The translations under genes were made by a program, and so were the position numbers. A stretch of 64,000 nucleotides of DNA from Leptospira abararensis (GTDB lineage: Bacteria; Spirochaetota; Leptospiria; Leptospirales; Leptospiraceae), in contig NZ_JAFFPR010000022.1 in NCBI RefSeq assembly GCF_016918735.1, positions 195,198 through 259,197 on the forward strand, given 5' to 3'. Numbering within the stretch: position 1 is the stretch's first letter; each line of letters opens with the position of its first letter. Below, piece after piece: positions 1-9,984 of this stretch. The notes beneath the pieces were generated by a model. That model saw only the letters and a list, made by a program, of their open reading frames with translations, ran no database searches and was not told the origin of the DNA.

Positions 1-727
1 ACAGAAAAGAAAAAATCCCTTTGGTGAAAAATTCAGAATCCAAGGATCCTCGCCAAACAAGAAAGACCGAGTCTTTTGCTAAAGGTAATTCTTCCCCATC
101 CCAAATCGGATCTTGTAAGACAACTCCACCCGAAAACAAACTAGAAAGATGACATTTACTGTCTTCTTTGGAGTAACAAATGGCATATAACGTAGGTTTT
201 ATGTCTTTTCCTGAGATTGAACGAATCCTTTTGTATTGGAACCGAATCACAGGCCCATAAACAGCTCCTCCTGACCTGCGCCGAACAAGGAGTGGGGATC
301 GAAACTCTCCGGCATCAGCATCATCCAAATAAAAATCGCGAAGATACAAATAACGATAGTTAAGGTAATGGGAGACTTCTTCGGGAAGGACTTCCATTTT
401 TGCAGTGATCCCTAAACTATAACCAATCGAATCCCCCAAGAATAAGACAGAATTTCCTCCTGCCAGTAGAGATAAAAAAACAGCCAACAAGATCTTTAGT
501 CCTGTTCTTTTCGAAAGTATAATTCCTAAAAACAAAATAGGTAAAAATAAAACAAGGATGGCCCAAACAGAAATGGAAAGTGGGAAGTAGGCACCAAAGG
601 GGAGTAAAAAGAATCCAAACCCCAAAATAAGAGAAAGTCCTGTCCAAAAGATAAAAAAAGAAGAGGCAGGATCTTCGTTGGGTTCTGGTTTTTTCCTATT
701 TTGATTTTCAACGAAACCAACAAACAT
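1..727 (-). CDS. membrane protein of unknown function, 3' end outside window
   Basis: An open frame of 242 codons begins at ATG 727 and runs off the left edge, so the C-terminus is missing. The start follows AAGGAG with 6 nt spacing and lies only 3 nt past the stop of the upstream gene, so it is the third gene of a tight minus-strand operon. The N-terminus is charged (MFVGFVENQNRKKPEP). Three hydrophobic segments follow between about residues 26 and 95, then a soluble part with a basic patch (LLVRRRSGG). I recognise no family. Shorter overlapping frames at 417-723 are shadows. Confidence 0.75.
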   Translation of the reverse strand, partial: MFVGFVENQNRKKPEPNEDPASSFFIFWTGLSLILGFGFFLLPFGAYFPLSISVWAILVLFLPILFLGIILSKRTGLKILLAVFLSLLAGGNSVLFLGDSIGYSLGITAKMEVLPEEVSHYLNYRYLYLRDFYLDDADAGEFRSPLLVRRRSGGAVYGPVIRFQYKRIRSISGKDIKPTLYAICYSKEDSKCHLSSLFSGGVVLQDPIWDGEELPLAKDSVFLVWRGSLDSEFFTKGIFSFL

Positions 728-730
728 CCA

Positions 731-1891
731 TTACTCCTTTACTTCAAATGAACTGCGAATGGTTTGCCAATAGAGGTTTGCTGTCTCCTTTTCCCTTTGG
801 GGATAAGACAAGGAAAGAAAGTAACCACGAGGTGCGTTATAAAGATAATATTCCTTCATTTCCATTGCAACTGTATTTCCAATTTCATCTACCTCCGTCC
901 ACTCACTCAAATATTCCGATTTCGATTCAGTCCTTTTAAAACCCAGTTTCCGGATTTGGGTGGGTGTAAGAGAACGCATTGAGTCCCAAAAACGAAAGTA
1001 ATTTTTACTATCACGAAGGGGCCTTGTTTTATCAAAACTAGAGCCTATGGAGAGAATAATTTTCGGTAAACTTTTCTTTTTTTTACCTGAGGTTTGTAGT
1101 TTTAAGGCTTCATCCCATTCAGTTTGGCCCTCTGGTAAATAATTAGAAAGAAACTGTACAAAACGTACCATCCTAAAAATAGAATCTCTATTTTCCCCAT
1201 AAACCCCTAGACGATTTCCATATAGTCCCTCATAACGTAGGTTCGAGGAAAATCGAATTCGATATCGAAAAGATTCAGATTCCAAAACCAATTGGTCTTT
1301 TGGTTTGGAATTACTCACGTAACACCCATAAGGTTCGCTCACCAAATCTAAGGGAATGGTTTGGTCAGACCATTCGTTGGCGGCTCTATTTGTGATTTCA
1401 TTGGAACGAACAAGCCATTGGGGGAAAAATCCAGGTTCTTTTTCTAATTTCAATCGGTAACAGAGATGAATTCCTTTCCCAAGAAATACAGCTTCCTTTT
1501 CTTTACGAACCGCGTATAATGCTTCTAATTCTTTGGCGGCAATGTCGGCCTCATCAGTCACCGGAAATTCTTTATAATATTCATCATCGATAAGAAAACG
1601 CATCTGGCCCGAAGGAGAGACCAAATAGTTGCGGCCATGAGCGTCTTTTTTTTTGACTGTGGATTGTTTGTTTTTGAATTCCGAAAGGAAACGGTGGAAA
1701 CTACGACTTTCCTCTTCTTCTGCATCGGGAATCCAAGGTTTTTGTAATAATGGATCGACAATGATTTTTGAATTTGGTTCTGGCTTTAGAAAAGAAACAG
1801 GAAAAAAAAACAGAACCAGAGTGATTCCAATTTTTATATTTACTTTTACATTTATTTTCAGGAATTGAAGAGAGTGCTTCTCCCCTAACAT
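731..1891 (-). CDS. conserved exported protein of unknown function
   Basis: A 386-residue protein, middle gene of a three-gene operon (3 nt gaps on both sides). A hydrophobic stretch at residues 17-36 (IKIGITLVLFFFPVSFL) acts as a signal peptide or anchor, so most of the chain is probably periplasmic. The annotated ATG nearly abuts the previous stop and has no Shine-Dalgarno site. AGGGGAG lies just inside the frame, so a start some 10 codons further in is possible. I see no catalytic motif and recognise no domain. Since the downstream partner is a membrane protein, the two may act together at the envelope; that is inference from order only. Confidence 0.7.
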   Translation of the reverse strand: MLGEKHSLQFLKINVKVNIKIGITLVLFFFPVSFLKPEPNSKIIVDPLLQKPWIPDAEEEESRSFHRFLSEFKNKQSTVKKKDAHGRNYLVSPSGQMRFLIDDEYYKEFPVTDEADIAAKELEALYAVRKEKEAVFLGKGIHLCYRLKLEKEPGFFPQWLVRSNEITNRAANEWSDQTIPLDLVSEPYGCYVSNSKPKDQLVLESESFRYRIRFSSNLRYEGLYGNRLGVYGENRDSIFRMVRFVQFLSNYLPEGQTEWDEALKLQTSGKKKKSLPKIILSIGSSFDKTRPLRDSKNYFRFWDSMRSLTPTQIRKLGFKRTESKSEYLSEWTEVDEIGNTVAMEMKEYYLYNAPRGYFLSLSYPQREKETANLYWQTIRSSFEVKE

Positions 1892-1894
1892 TGA

Positions 1895-3361
1895 TTATGC
1901 CTGAAATTTAGATTGGATGAAATTCAGCGCCATAGTAAAGATCTTAGAAAAATCCCTCTTATGGTTTTCGTCATTTACTCTAGATAAAATCCCTTTGAGG
2001 AGCGTTTGCACTTGGTTGTAGTTTGGAACTTCGAAAAATGCCTTTTGGATATGAGGCCATGCCATCTTTACCATTTGCATAAACTCAGGACTTCCTTTTT
2101 TAAATTCCTGAATCATCCGGTCTAACGTAAGTTTGACGACTTGAAAGTTTTTTAGTTTTTTAACAATACCAACTAAAACCTCGCGACTCAAATCAGATTT
2201 GGAACTCATCATTTGAAAGAGGGCATTCCAATCCACAGGTTCATTTTTTTGTTCTTTGAGAACTTGAGTGCGTAAAGAGACCACTGCCTTTTCAAATTCG
2301 GAAAGACCCCGTAACCAGTTTTGATATCCCACTTGGTCTGATTTGGATTGAAATCCTGTGATGGTCTGCACAAGGTCCATAAATTCTTTTACACTAAAAG
2401 TTTCCAGACGTGCGAGATTAGGATCGACTTTCGTGATTGGTTCTGGTTCTTCAAAATCTACATCGATGTCTTGGGAAAAGTCATCATCGTCTGTATTTGC
2501 ATTGGATGTGTTTGATCCGCTTGCCGAGGAATCAGAATCATCAAATTCCAAATCTTCGATTTCATATTCTTCCGAAGCAGTGGAGGTACCGTTTTTGGAG
2601 GATGGTTCCGGGAGGGGATTGTCTTTAGGGTCTGGACCAATTCTTACTTCTAAGAGTTCGCCCGTGAGATTTTCGCCAAAAGTTTCTACAATTTCCAATA
2701 GGATGGATTTGTCTCGTTCGGGAATGAGGGATTGTTTTTTAGCAACGGGTGTAGGGGGAGCATTCGCCACGGCCAAGGCATCGGTCAGAGAAACGGGTTC
2801 TTTTTCCGATTCCGCAGTGGATGGCATAGCCAAAGCGGCTTTAGCAGATTCCGCCATTAGGCCTTTGGGTTCAATGATCTCTCCGGTAAGCGGATTTTCT
2901 AGTACCGTTAAAATTCCCTTTTGGACAAAAACAAAATCCTTGGGATGAGTGACTTGCAATCGTTCAATGATTTCTTCGGCTACAGACGAAAAACTAGGAG
3001 GAGGTGCATTGGTAATTTTGTCCAATTCCTGAGTTTTTAGTTTTTCTTGTACTTTGTTTAGTACTTCGATAAAATTGGAATTTAAATAAGTAGAAACTTC
3101 GTTTTGAGGAACACCTAACATCGTAGCAAATTGGGGTAGGTGTTCAAAGAACTGGTCTGTCTTTTTGATATTCCCAGTCATGTAGGATTTGATCTGTTTT
3201 GCGACCTCTTCCACTTTGGCCGGGTCCATTTTCCTTGCTTTCAGTAGTTTTTTGAAAATATCGATATGGGCGTGGAAATAGGATAAGAATTCCCCATAGG
3301 CGGTAAATTCAAACTCTCCGTGCGCTTTTTTTTCTAAAACCTTTTTAGAACCGTCTGACAT
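1895..3361 (-). CDS. conserved protein of unknown function with acidic linker
   Basis: A 488-residue protein, first gene of the operon 3361 to <1. It has no signal peptide or membrane segment, so it is probably cytoplasmic. Residues 1-200 are mainly helical. A low-complexity acidic Ser/Asp/Asn linker follows (about residues 250-310, with DDDDFSQD), then a helical C-terminal part (about 320-488) rich in KEFMDLV and LKNFQVVK-type segments. The two-domain, linker-joined layout suggests a scaffold or adaptor. I recognise no family. A 196-codon antisense frame over the linker is a shadow. Confidence 0.7.
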   Translation of the reverse strand: MSDGSKKVLEKKAHGEFEFTAYGEFLSYFHAHIDIFKKLLKARKMDPAKVEEVAKQIKSYMTGNIKKTDQFFEHLPQFATMLGVPQNEVSTYLNSNFIEVLNKVQEKLKTQELDKITNAPPPSFSSVAEEIIERLQVTHPKDFVFVQKGILTVLENPLTGEIIEPKGLMAESAKAALAMPSTAESEKEPVSLTDALAVANAPPTPVAKKQSLIPERDKSILLEIVETFGENLTGELLEVRIGPDPKDNPLPEPSSKNGTSTASEEYEIEDLEFDDSDSSASGSNTSNANTDDDDFSQDIDVDFEEPEPITKVDPNLARLETFSVKEFMDLVQTITGFQSKSDQVGYQNWLRGLSEFEKAVVSLRTQVLKEQKNEPVDWNALFQMMSSKSDLSREVLVGIVKKLKNFQVVKLTLDRMIQEFKKGSPEFMQMVKMAWPHIQKAFFEVPNYNQVQTLLKGILSRVNDENHKRDFSKIFTMALNFIQSKFQA

Positions 3362-3454
3362 AGTAGGATCTCATCCAATGCATAGGAAAAGTCACAAGGG
3401 TCAAGATTTTTACGAACCGATTGACGAAATGCAGGGAGAACGGAGTTTAGGAAT

Positions 3455-3724
3455 ATGAATCGTTTGTTTGTTTTGGTAGTATTGTGTTTTGTCATGATCT
3501 TCTCTACATCTTGTCAAAAGAGAGAAGACAAAACTGTGGAAAGAAGTCTATTTACTTTCCTGGTTACATGTACGGGGGGAAGTCTCACAGCCTGCAATGC
3601 TGATTGTGCTGCCAAATATCCCGACGTGACTGGAGATAATTACCCAGCGGCTTCCACTTGTTTTACTGCTTGTTCAACTAATTGTAACTTATCTACTACC
3701 TTACTTTTACTAACCAACAAATAG
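3455..3724 (+). CDS. small cysteine-rich lipoprotein
   Basis: An 89-residue precursor. Residues 1-20 form a hydrophobic signal ending in the lipobox FSTSC, so the mature protein starts at a lipidated Cys. A charged spacer (QKREDKTVER) follows, then a domain with seven cysteines in C-x7-C-x3-C and C-x3-C-x3-C like spacing, which suggests disulphides. The start has AGGA just upstream. It is divergent from the unknown 488-residue protein, with 93 nt between the two starts. The family is not recognised; length and composition are typical of spirochaetal surface lipoproteins. Confidence 0.75.
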   Translation: MNRLFVLVVLCFVMIFSTSCQKREDKTVERSLFTFLVTCTGGSLTACNADCAAKYPDVTGDNYPAASTCFTACSTNCNLSTTLLLLTNK

Positions 3725-3749
3725 TAAGGGTTGTTTGTTTCTTTAAACT

Positions 3750-4430
3750 TTAAGTTCCATACACAAGGAAACTGGCAGCGACAATGCCTGCCGTTTCTGT
3801 ACGGAGCACTCCACCGGGAAGAGTGATTCTTGGGATTTGGTTTGTTTCCATCCAATCTTCTTCGTCTGCATGGAATCCCCCCTCAGGCCCAATCACAGGA
3901 ATTTTTCCTGATAAAAAACTAGGCAGAAACATCTCAGACTTATATGGATGGAAGACCACCAAACTCTCTTTATGTGCATCCATCCATTCACCTGCAGATT
4001 CAATGGAAAGAGTCAGAAGTTCTGTCTGTTTGGACTGAGCCGCCGCTTCCTTCACTATTTTTTCGGCACGCTCCAAATTGAATTCCTTACGAATGGAATG
4101 CCGAAAGACAAGAAACACTACCGCATCAAGACCAATCTCCGTGACCTTCTGTAAAAAAAAATCAAACCGGTTTCCTTTTGGGAGAGCAATGGCTACGGTT
4201 TTCCTTTCGATCTTTCTAGGAACCCGAGTTTCTTTTAAAAATTTGAGTTCTTTGGAATGAGGAGAAAATTGGTAATCATAAAGTCCACCGAAGCCGTCTC
4301 GGATTTGGATGATGGTTTCTTCCTTACTCAGTCGTAAGGCACGTAAGTGAGCCATCTCTTCTGGGGTGAGGGAAATTGAGGGTTTTTGGGAAAACCCAGT
4401 GCGAAAGAGGATAAGACCAGGTTCTAACAA
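3750..4430 (-). CDS. rsmE: 16S rRNA (uracil-1498-N3)-methyltransferase RsmE
   Basis: RsmE uses S-adenosylmethionine to methylate N3 of U1498 in 16S rRNA, in the decoding region of the small subunit. This 226-residue protein has the usual two parts: an N-terminal PUA-like domain (about residues 1-70, LTPEEMAHLRALRLS) and a SPOUT domain with the deep trefoil knot. The knot is marked by IGPEGGF (about 180-186) and LPGGVLRTETA (about 205-215), both family signatures. It is slightly shorter than the common 240-250 residues. The frame opens with TTG and has no clear Shine-Dalgarno site, but lies 4 nt after the preceding stop, so translational coupling is likely. Third gene of the guaB operon. Confidence 0.93.
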   Translation of the reverse strand: MLEPGLILFRTGFSQKPSISLTPEEMAHLRALRLSKEETIIQIRDGFGGLYDYQFSPHSKELKFLKETRVPRKIERKTVAIALPKGNRFDFFLQKVTEIGLDAVVFLVFRHSIRKEFNLERAEKIVKEAAAQSKQTELLTLSIESAGEWMDAHKESLVVFHPYKSEMFLPSFLSGKIPVIGPEGGFHADEEDWMETNQIPRITLPGGVLRTETAGIVAASFLVYGT

Positions 4431-4434
4431 AGGT

Positions 4435-5208
4435 TTAACGGCTTAGGTTATCCACCGCAAACAAAGAAGCATCCGGATTTACGGATTTATCCACTTCTTG
4501 GATTTCCCATACAGTGATACTACCTGTATTCAAATCTAACATCTCGAGCCGAGATGCTTTTTGAATTTCTTCTACCTTCCCAGAAAGTTCTTTTACTTTA
4601 ACAGGCCCGTATTTTAAGTTCAAAGTTTTGAATAAAATTCCATCCCGATCATGAAAGTCTACGCGGTAAGGTTTTAGATCTTTTTTCCCAATGAGAAGAA
4701 CTAACTTTTTATAAAAATAAGGAAGGATGGGTTTTAGAGAAACTCGGTAATACACTTCTCCACCAATTTCCAGATCGGCATTCACAAGCGGGTTGTAGTT
4801 GGCCTGATAGGAATACCCAGAAAGATCTACATAGAAAAAACCGGTCCCCATCAGAGCTTCATACTTTTCATCATCAGTTTTGCGAAAGAGTTTAGCACTT
4901 AAAACATTGAAGAAAAACACATTTTCCCCTTCGTCTTTGGTTAAGAGTTTGGATTCAAGTCCCCTACCCTTTCGATCAAAAAGAAGGAGTGCATCTTCCC
5001 CATTGAAAAACCGGTTGATCTTCCAAGTTTCTGAAGTTCCATTCCGACGGATGAGGACATAGGTTCCTTTCACAAGACCTTTTCCGAAATCCAGTTCTCG
5101 GTCAAGCCTTGCTAAAAGTTCCTGCGCCGATAAACTCGTATCAGGTGGTGCTTGTGCCTCTATCGAAACAAAACTAAAGAATAGTATCAGTATCCAAATC
5201 TTTCGCAT
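4435..5208 (-). CDS. LolA-like outer-membrane lipoprotein-sorting protein
   Basis: A 257-residue exported protein. Residues 1-19 (MRKIWILILFFSFVSIEAQA) are a clear signal peptide. The rest matches the half-barrel fold of the LolA/LolB-like family (outer membrane lipoprotein-sorting protein): alternating strands with KGTYVLIRRNG, a central sheet with GTGFFYVDLSGYSY, and Y/F-rich strands that would line a lipid-binding cavity. In that family the role is to carry acylated lipoproteins across the periplasm; here the substrate is not known. It sits between guaB and rsmE with 9 and 4 nt gaps. I assign the fold by pattern, not by an identity value. Confidence 0.7.
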   Translation of the reverse strand: MRKIWILILFFSFVSIEAQAPPDTSLSAQELLARLDRELDFGKGLVKGTYVLIRRNGTSETWKINRFFNGEDALLLFDRKGRGLESKLLTKDEGENVFFFNVLSAKLFRKTDDEKYEALMGTGFFYVDLSGYSYQANYNPLVNADLEIGGEVYYRVSLKPILPYFYKKLVLLIGKKDLKPYRVDFHDRDGILFKTLNLKYGPVKVKELSGKVEEIQKASRLEMLDLNTGSITVWEIQEVDKSVNPDASLFAVDNLSR

Positions 5209-5217
5209 GTATAATTG

Positions 5218-6744
5218 TTATTCCGCTCGCATGGATGGTTTAGTATAGGAATACAAGCCGTGAACACTACCTTGTGCTTGGGCTGATTCTGTCCTTCGTT
5301 CAAAACGAAGTTTTCCTTCCCTTAATGCTTTGTGAAGGTCAGGAATATTTTGAAATCCCATATCCTGAAAACTTTGCCTTAGTCCTTGTACCAAGTAGGG
5401 AATGAGATTTAAAACAGAACCTTTATCCACGACATATCCAGAAACACCTTGTGCTACCTTGATCTTTTGTGATTCAGAGAAATACCGTTTGTCCCCACCT
5501 TTACTCATTGCTTCTAAACTTGCCATTCCTCTGTATTTCTTTAGACGAATACCATTTTCATAAAAATACTCACCAGGAGCTTCTTTTGTACCAGCAAACA
5601 TAGAACCCATCATACACATGGAAGCACCAATCGCCAGAGCATTGGCAATATCTCCAATATTGGAAATCCCTCCATCGGCAATCACAGGAACTCCATGTGC
5701 TTGGGCATACTCTGCTGTTTTGAATACAGCTGTAGCCTGGGCACGACCAACGGCCATTGTATCTTGTGTGATACAAATAGATCCAGGACCCATACCTATC
5801 CGAAGTCCATCCGCACCCGCTGCGATTAGGTTTGCCGCTTGTGCTTTGGTCACCACGTTTCCACCGATCACATCAATGTTGGGAAAATTGGATTTGATCC
5901 ATTGAATCATTTCCATTTGGTAACTGGAATTTCCTTGTGCGGAATCAATGATGATGACATCAACCCCAACACCAGCTAAAGCCGCCATTCGATCACGTGA
6001 CTCAGGTAAGGTGGAAAGAGCCGCTCCGACTCGAAGTCGTTTTTGGTCATCTTTTGAGGACTGAGGAAATTCTTTATTTTTTTTCAAGTCACTGCGACAT
6101 ATCAGTGCTACAAGTTTTCCTTGTTTGTCTACTAAAGGGAGTTTCCCCTTTTTACTAGTTCTTAAAATATCGTTTGCTTCTAATAAACTAATTCCAACAT
6201 TTGCGGTGATTAGTTCCGTAGTCATCACCTTGCCTAGTTTGATATTACGATCTTTTTCAAAGTCAACATCTCTGTTAGTAACAATACCAACTAACTTTGT
6301 ACTAGCGGTTCCGTCTTCTGTGATAGGAATTCCACTAAACCCGTATTTTTCTTTAACAGCATCCAAATCGGCAAGAGAATGTTCTGGAGAGAGTAAAATT
6401 GGATCTTTGATAAATCCATTTTCGTATCGTTTTACTTTGCGAACTAGATCTACTTGTTCATCGATACTGTTGTTATAATGTATAATTCCAATTCCACCCA
6501 TAAGAGCTTGTGCGATCGCCATCTCAGACTCTGTGACTGTGTCCATCGGAGAACTCATCAGTGGTCTTTTGAGTGAAATATTTTTGGAAAGTTTGGTTTC
6601 AAGTTCCACATCACTGGGATTGAAGTCGATATAACCAGGTAATACTAAAAAATCCCGATACGTGAGTCCCATGTTGACCGAGAAGAGCTCTTGTCCACTG
6701 ACTCCATCGAGAAGCTCTTGTCCTGGTAGGGGTTGATTTGACAT
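5218..6744 (-). CDS. guaB: IMP dehydrogenase
   Basis: GuaB oxidises IMP to XMP with NAD+, the committed step of GMP synthesis. The 508-residue chain has the N-terminal barrel half ([19 protein letters not shown]), two CBS domains inserted at about residues 105-230 ([22 protein letters not shown]), and the second barrel half. The latter carries the NAD-site [11 protein letters not shown], the catalytic-loop Cys in GPGSICIT (about residue 323) and the flap motif [10 protein letters not shown]. The start is the ATG at 6744, preceded by AAGGAAGG. A TTG ten codons upstream keeps the frame open but has no ribosome site. First gene of guaB-lolA-like-rsmE. Confidence 0.97.
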   Translation of the reverse strand: MSNQPLPGQELLDGVSGQELFSVNMGLTYRDFLVLPGYIDFNPSDVELETKLSKNISLKRPLMSSPMDTVTESEMAIAQALMGGIGIIHYNNSIDEQVDLVRKVKRYENGFIKDPILLSPEHSLADLDAVKEKYGFSGIPITEDGTASTKLVGIVTNRDVDFEKDRNIKLGKVMTTELITANVGISLLEANDILRTSKKGKLPLVDKQGKLVALICRSDLKKNKEFPQSSKDDQKRLRVGAALSTLPESRDRMAALAGVGVDVIIIDSAQGNSSYQMEMIQWIKSNFPNIDVIGGNVVTKAQAANLIAAGADGLRIGMGPGSICITQDTMAVGRAQATAVFKTAEYAQAHGVPVIADGGISNIGDIANALAIGASMCMMGSMFAGTKEAPGEYFYENGIRLKKYRGMASLEAMSKGGDKRYFSESQKIKVAQGVSGYVVDKGSVLNLIPYLVQGLRQSFQDMGFQNIPDLHKALREGKLRFERRTESAQAQGSVHGLYSYTKPSMRAE

Positions 6745-6841
6745 AATTATCCTTCCTTTTTCTACTTTAGGCAAGAAAACTCTCCTTGCAAGAGAATTTC
6801 AGGAGAAATTCGTCCGATAATAGTAAGTAACACGACCTTTT

Positions 6842-7999
6842 ATGGAAACCCTAGAAAGAAGTAAGCGATCGTTGGATGTTTTTTCCGACAAAGAAAAAAA
6901 ACTCCATGTTTTGACCAAATTTTTATTAAACCAAGAATTGAGTCTAAAGGACAATATCCATTCTGGGGAAAGTTGTTTTTTAAAAAAAGTTTCTGCTGAT
7001 GGAAACAAGGTCCTCATCAGCGTACGCCCTACCCTAACCCTCTCTGTGGGCCAAAAAATCACCCTTTATAAAATTCTCGGAAGATACCTTCACCTGGAGT
7101 GCACCGTCGAACAAGAAAAGGCGGAATCCCAATATGTCCTCCATTTAGACAAAATTGCCATTGCCAAAAAAGATCGGGAAAGTTCACGAATCCCTGTCCC
7201 CCCTGGTTCTGCATGGATTACCAACGTAGTTTCCAGTAAGGCAAAAATCGAAACGGATATGTTCCATGTCCCCACGGCAGTGAAGGTAAACTTTCAGGAC
7301 TATGAAACCAAACTAAAAGATACAGTTGATTTTATCAAAATATCTACTTTTAACTCGAGTGAAGATTCTGAAATCATTCGCCAAATCAAAAAGACGAAAA
7401 AAGGCCTCCTTTTAGAAGATGCCACAGACCGAAAGTGTTACGAATCTTCTCCGAACGAAGACTTCTTGGTATTTTCTGAAGAAATCGAAGAAGATATAGA
7501 TAAAGAAATCAATAACAAACGAAACCAAAAAATCAAATCGGAACTCATCCTTCCTATTCTCTACCTAACCGATGAAGAAGAATCCATCCCGATTGGTTAT
7601 ATCCAAATGCAAAGTAAATCAGAAACCTTTGATTTAATGAAAGCGATGGAGATGAAAACTGTTTGTTTCGAAATGGTCGACCGGATCCGTCATTCCAATA
7701 TGATTAAATCAGATGGAAAGTTTCCGGTAATTGATATTTCCGAAGGCGGTTTAAAAGTAATCGTAGACCATCCCGATTTAATGTTAAGCCTTCCCAAACT
7801 TTCTGGATTCCAATTTGATATATTTTTTAAAATGCAATCTCCTTTGACAGCTTTTGGAACGATCAAAACCATTACTAAAAACGAAGAAGGCCACCTAACA
7901 GTAGGTCTTGCGATTGCCGGACACTCCTCTAGATCGGGTGAGAAAAAACGATTTTTAGAAAACGTAGAATTCTTTCGTAAACAAAATCACAAATCTTAA
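6842..7999 (+). CDS. DUF1577-like protein with PilZ-like C-terminal domain
   Basis: A 385-residue soluble protein. Layout and length fit the Leptospira-specific DUF1577 family. An N-terminal beta-rich domain (about residues 25-110: SVGQKITLYKILGRYLHLE) is followed by a central mixed domain and a C-terminal PilZ-like barrel (about 280-370) with PVIDISEGGLKV, which resembles the DxSxxG motif of PilZ c-di-GMP receptors. The RxxxR motif is less clear: a VDRIRHSNM segment lies just ahead. An EAL phosphodiesterase-type gene lies 3 kb away, so c-di-GMP signalling is plausible but not shown. Convergent with the radical SAM gene, 1 nt between stops. Confidence 0.6.
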   Translation: METLERSKRSLDVFSDKEKKLHVLTKFLLNQELSLKDNIHSGESCFLKKVSADGNKVLISVRPTLTLSVGQKITLYKILGRYLHLECTVEQEKAESQYVLHLDKIAIAKKDRESSRIPVPPGSAWITNVVSSKAKIETDMFHVPTAVKVNFQDYETKLKDTVDFIKISTFNSSEDSEIIRQIKKTKKGLLLEDATDRKCYESSPNEDFLVFSEEIEEDIDKEINNKRNQKIKSELILPILYLTDEEESIPIGYIQMQSKSETFDLMKAMEMKTVCFEMVDRIRHSNMIKSDGKFPVIDISEGGLKVIVDHPDLMLSLPKLSGFQFDIFFKMQSPLTAFGTIKTITKNEEGHLTVGLAIAGHSSRSGEKKRFLENVEFFRKQNHKS

Positions 8000-8000
8000 A

Positions 8001-9938
8001 TTAAAGTTCCCCATACCCAAGAACTTCCATTGACCACCTCTCTTCTAATTTTCTCGAAGAAAAGGTAATGGCCTCTGGATCCATTTCTTCTTTTAGAAAG
8101 GCAAAGTCACTTAAATCCACTTTTTCTCCTTCGACCAAATAAAAGGCTTCTTTCGATGGATCCAAATTTTGAATTTTTGTGGTAGAAATTCTTTCGTAAA
8201 TTAAGTAAGAAGTGGAATCCAATTCTGTATCTCGCCAGTTCTTTAACTCTAATTGGTTTCCATCAAAAACAAAAACCAAACGGTGTTGGAGATTCTCTCC
8301 TCTATGAGCCAATGTCCGCGCAAGATAAGAATTTCTTTGGGTTTCGAGAAGAGATACAAGCCTTTCTAACTCTTTGGGTTTAGGAAGAGAGACCAAGGGG
8401 ATAACAAAATCAATCGTACAAAATGGCTCGGCTGTGATTCGTTCCTTCATCAAAATAAGGATACGAGAGAGGTCATTCGAAAGATCTTCTGTGTGAAACC
8501 AAACACTGTGATGGCGACTTCCCGATAGACTAGACCATTGGGTATCCAAAATTGGATTTGTCTCTGAAGAAGAAAGGGTTTTTGTACCCGATAAAATCAA
8601 ATCAAACCGATCGTTTTTATTAGGTATGGCTGCACATAAAAATGGTCTTGGAAATTCATCCAATCGTCTCTCGAGTAAGTCCTCTGCAAAGTACAAGGAC
8701 TCTGTCAAATCACGCTGGCTAAAAGTCGGGGTTTGGATGATCCGGTAAGGTGGAGTTGGCATAAAGGATAACCCTTCTTTTTCGGCATCCCTACGCATGG
8801 CAGTTCCTGGAAGGACAGACAAAGGAAAGGCCTGTACCCATTCGCCTAGTCCATGTTCCAAAAAGAAATGAATTCCCCGTTCGACATCATCCGGTTTGTC
8901 ACCGGGAAGTCCAATGATAAGATCAAGAAGTAACTCCATCCCCTCACCCGCCAGCATCTTTGCCACTTCCGCAACTTTGTGAGGGCTACCGTAACGTTTG
9001 ACACGTTTCAGGGTTTCTTCATTTACAGATTGAAGTCCAAGTTCCACACGAGTGAATCCCGCCTTACGAAGTTTAGTTGCTAATTTCGGAGTCACACCTT
9101 CCGAACGTAATTCAGCAAACATGGACATACTTCCATCCGAATTCACTTCTGCAATGGCATCCAAAAAATTTTCAAAGCCGGGTCTATGGTTGAAGGTGGG
9201 ATCTAAAAATACAAGCTCCCGAGCGCCCTTTTCTTTTAAGTTCGAAATCAACTGAATCGTTTCTGGAATGTCCAGAGTGCGAAGGTTCTGCGAAGATTTT
9301 GGATAAAAACAATAAGTGCACTGCGACTTACATCCCCGCACAGTTTCTAAGTAAGTAGAACGTTTGGGATCCACTTGCAAATGTCCTGTTGTATAGGGAG
9401 AAGGAAAGTCAGTCAAAGGAAAGTCAGCTGCCGCTTGTTTTCCAAAGGATGTGAGTGTTCCATTTTCCTTGCGAAAGGCTACATTTTCCAATCCTTCCAA
9501 GGATGACTTAGAGAGTAAAGTGCGCATCAGATTACGAAAGCTATGTTCTGCTTCTCCCGATACAGCAATGTCATAACCCTCTTCTCCGAGAACATAAGGA
9601 TTGTCTTCATTCACCTCAGGTCCACCGACGAGGATGGTTGTTTCTGGATTTCTTTTTTTAACTTCTTTTGCGATGTAAAGGCTACGTTCGGTATTCCATA
9701 AATAAAGAGAGAGCCCTAAAAAATCCGAACCTTCTTTCGTGATGCGATCAATGAGCTCCCGATCTCCTAAAGAATCAGTATCTTCAGGGGAAACTACATA
9801 GGGACTCAGTCCAAGGACCGGGTCTTCTTTGGATTCAAGGCAACTTGCCAAACTAGCAGCTGCTAAAGGAACATTTCCTGTGGCAGCATAGTAGGATGGA
9901 GGTGGTACAGGTAATTGCAAAAATTGGATTTTTGCCAT
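8001..9938 (-). CDS. B12-binding-domain radical SAM protein (DUF4080-like)
   Basis: A 645-residue protein. Residues 1-150 look like a cobalamin-binding Rossmann domain (PLAAASLASCLE, LGLSLYLWNTERS, TTILVGGPEVNE). The radical SAM barrel follows, with the cluster-binding CKSQCTYC (CxxxCxxC) at about residue 203, a downstream GLQSVNEETLKRVKR and LDLIIGLPGD, both typical of this superfamily. The last 200 residues form a separate domain of the type seen in DUF4080 proteins. The substrate is unknown. I chose ATG 9938 (MAKIQFLQL), because the longer frame runs into the preceding gene and its extension is not protein-like. It follows the EAL gene by 46 nt. Confidence 0.82.
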   Translation of the reverse strand: MAKIQFLQLPVPPPSYYAATGNVPLAAASLASCLESKEDPVLGLSPYVVSPEDTDSLGDRELIDRITKEGSDFLGLSLYLWNTERSLYIAKEVKKRNPETTILVGGPEVNEDNPYVLGEEGYDIAVSGEAEHSFRNLMRTLLSKSSLEGLENVAFRKENGTLTSFGKQAAADFPLTDFPSPYTTGHLQVDPKRSTYLETVRGCKSQCTYCFYPKSSQNLRTLDIPETIQLISNLKEKGARELVFLDPTFNHRPGFENFLDAIAEVNSDGSMSMFAELRSEGVTPKLATKLRKAGFTRVELGLQSVNEETLKRVKRYGSPHKVAEVAKMLAGEGMELLLDLIIGLPGDKPDDVERGIHFFLEHGLGEWVQAFPLSVLPGTAMRRDAEKEGLSFMPTPPYRIIQTPTFSQRDLTESLYFAEDLLERRLDEFPRPFLCAAIPNKNDRFDLILSGTKTLSSSETNPILDTQWSSLSGSRHHSVWFHTEDLSNDLSRILILMKERITAEPFCTIDFVIPLVSLPKPKELERLVSLLETQRNSYLARTLAHRGENLQHRLVFVFDGNQLELKNWRDTELDSTSYLIYERISTTKIQNLDPSKEAFYLVEGEKVDLSDFAFLKEEMDPEAITFSSRKLEERWSMEVLGYGEL

Positions 9939-9984
9939 AGATACTTGCCAGTATCCGACCAGAGACTGTTTTTCGCAAAACCTT

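Noticed and set aside
417..723. Two minus-strand frames of 65 and 76 codons
   Set aside because: They are out of frame with the 242-codon membrane-protein frame that has AAGGAG and runs off the window edge.
2358..2948. 196-codon plus-strand frame opposite the acidic linker
   Set aside because: Ser-rich antisense reading of a low-complexity Asp/Ser linker; no ribosome site and the minus-strand gene is well supported by its operon.
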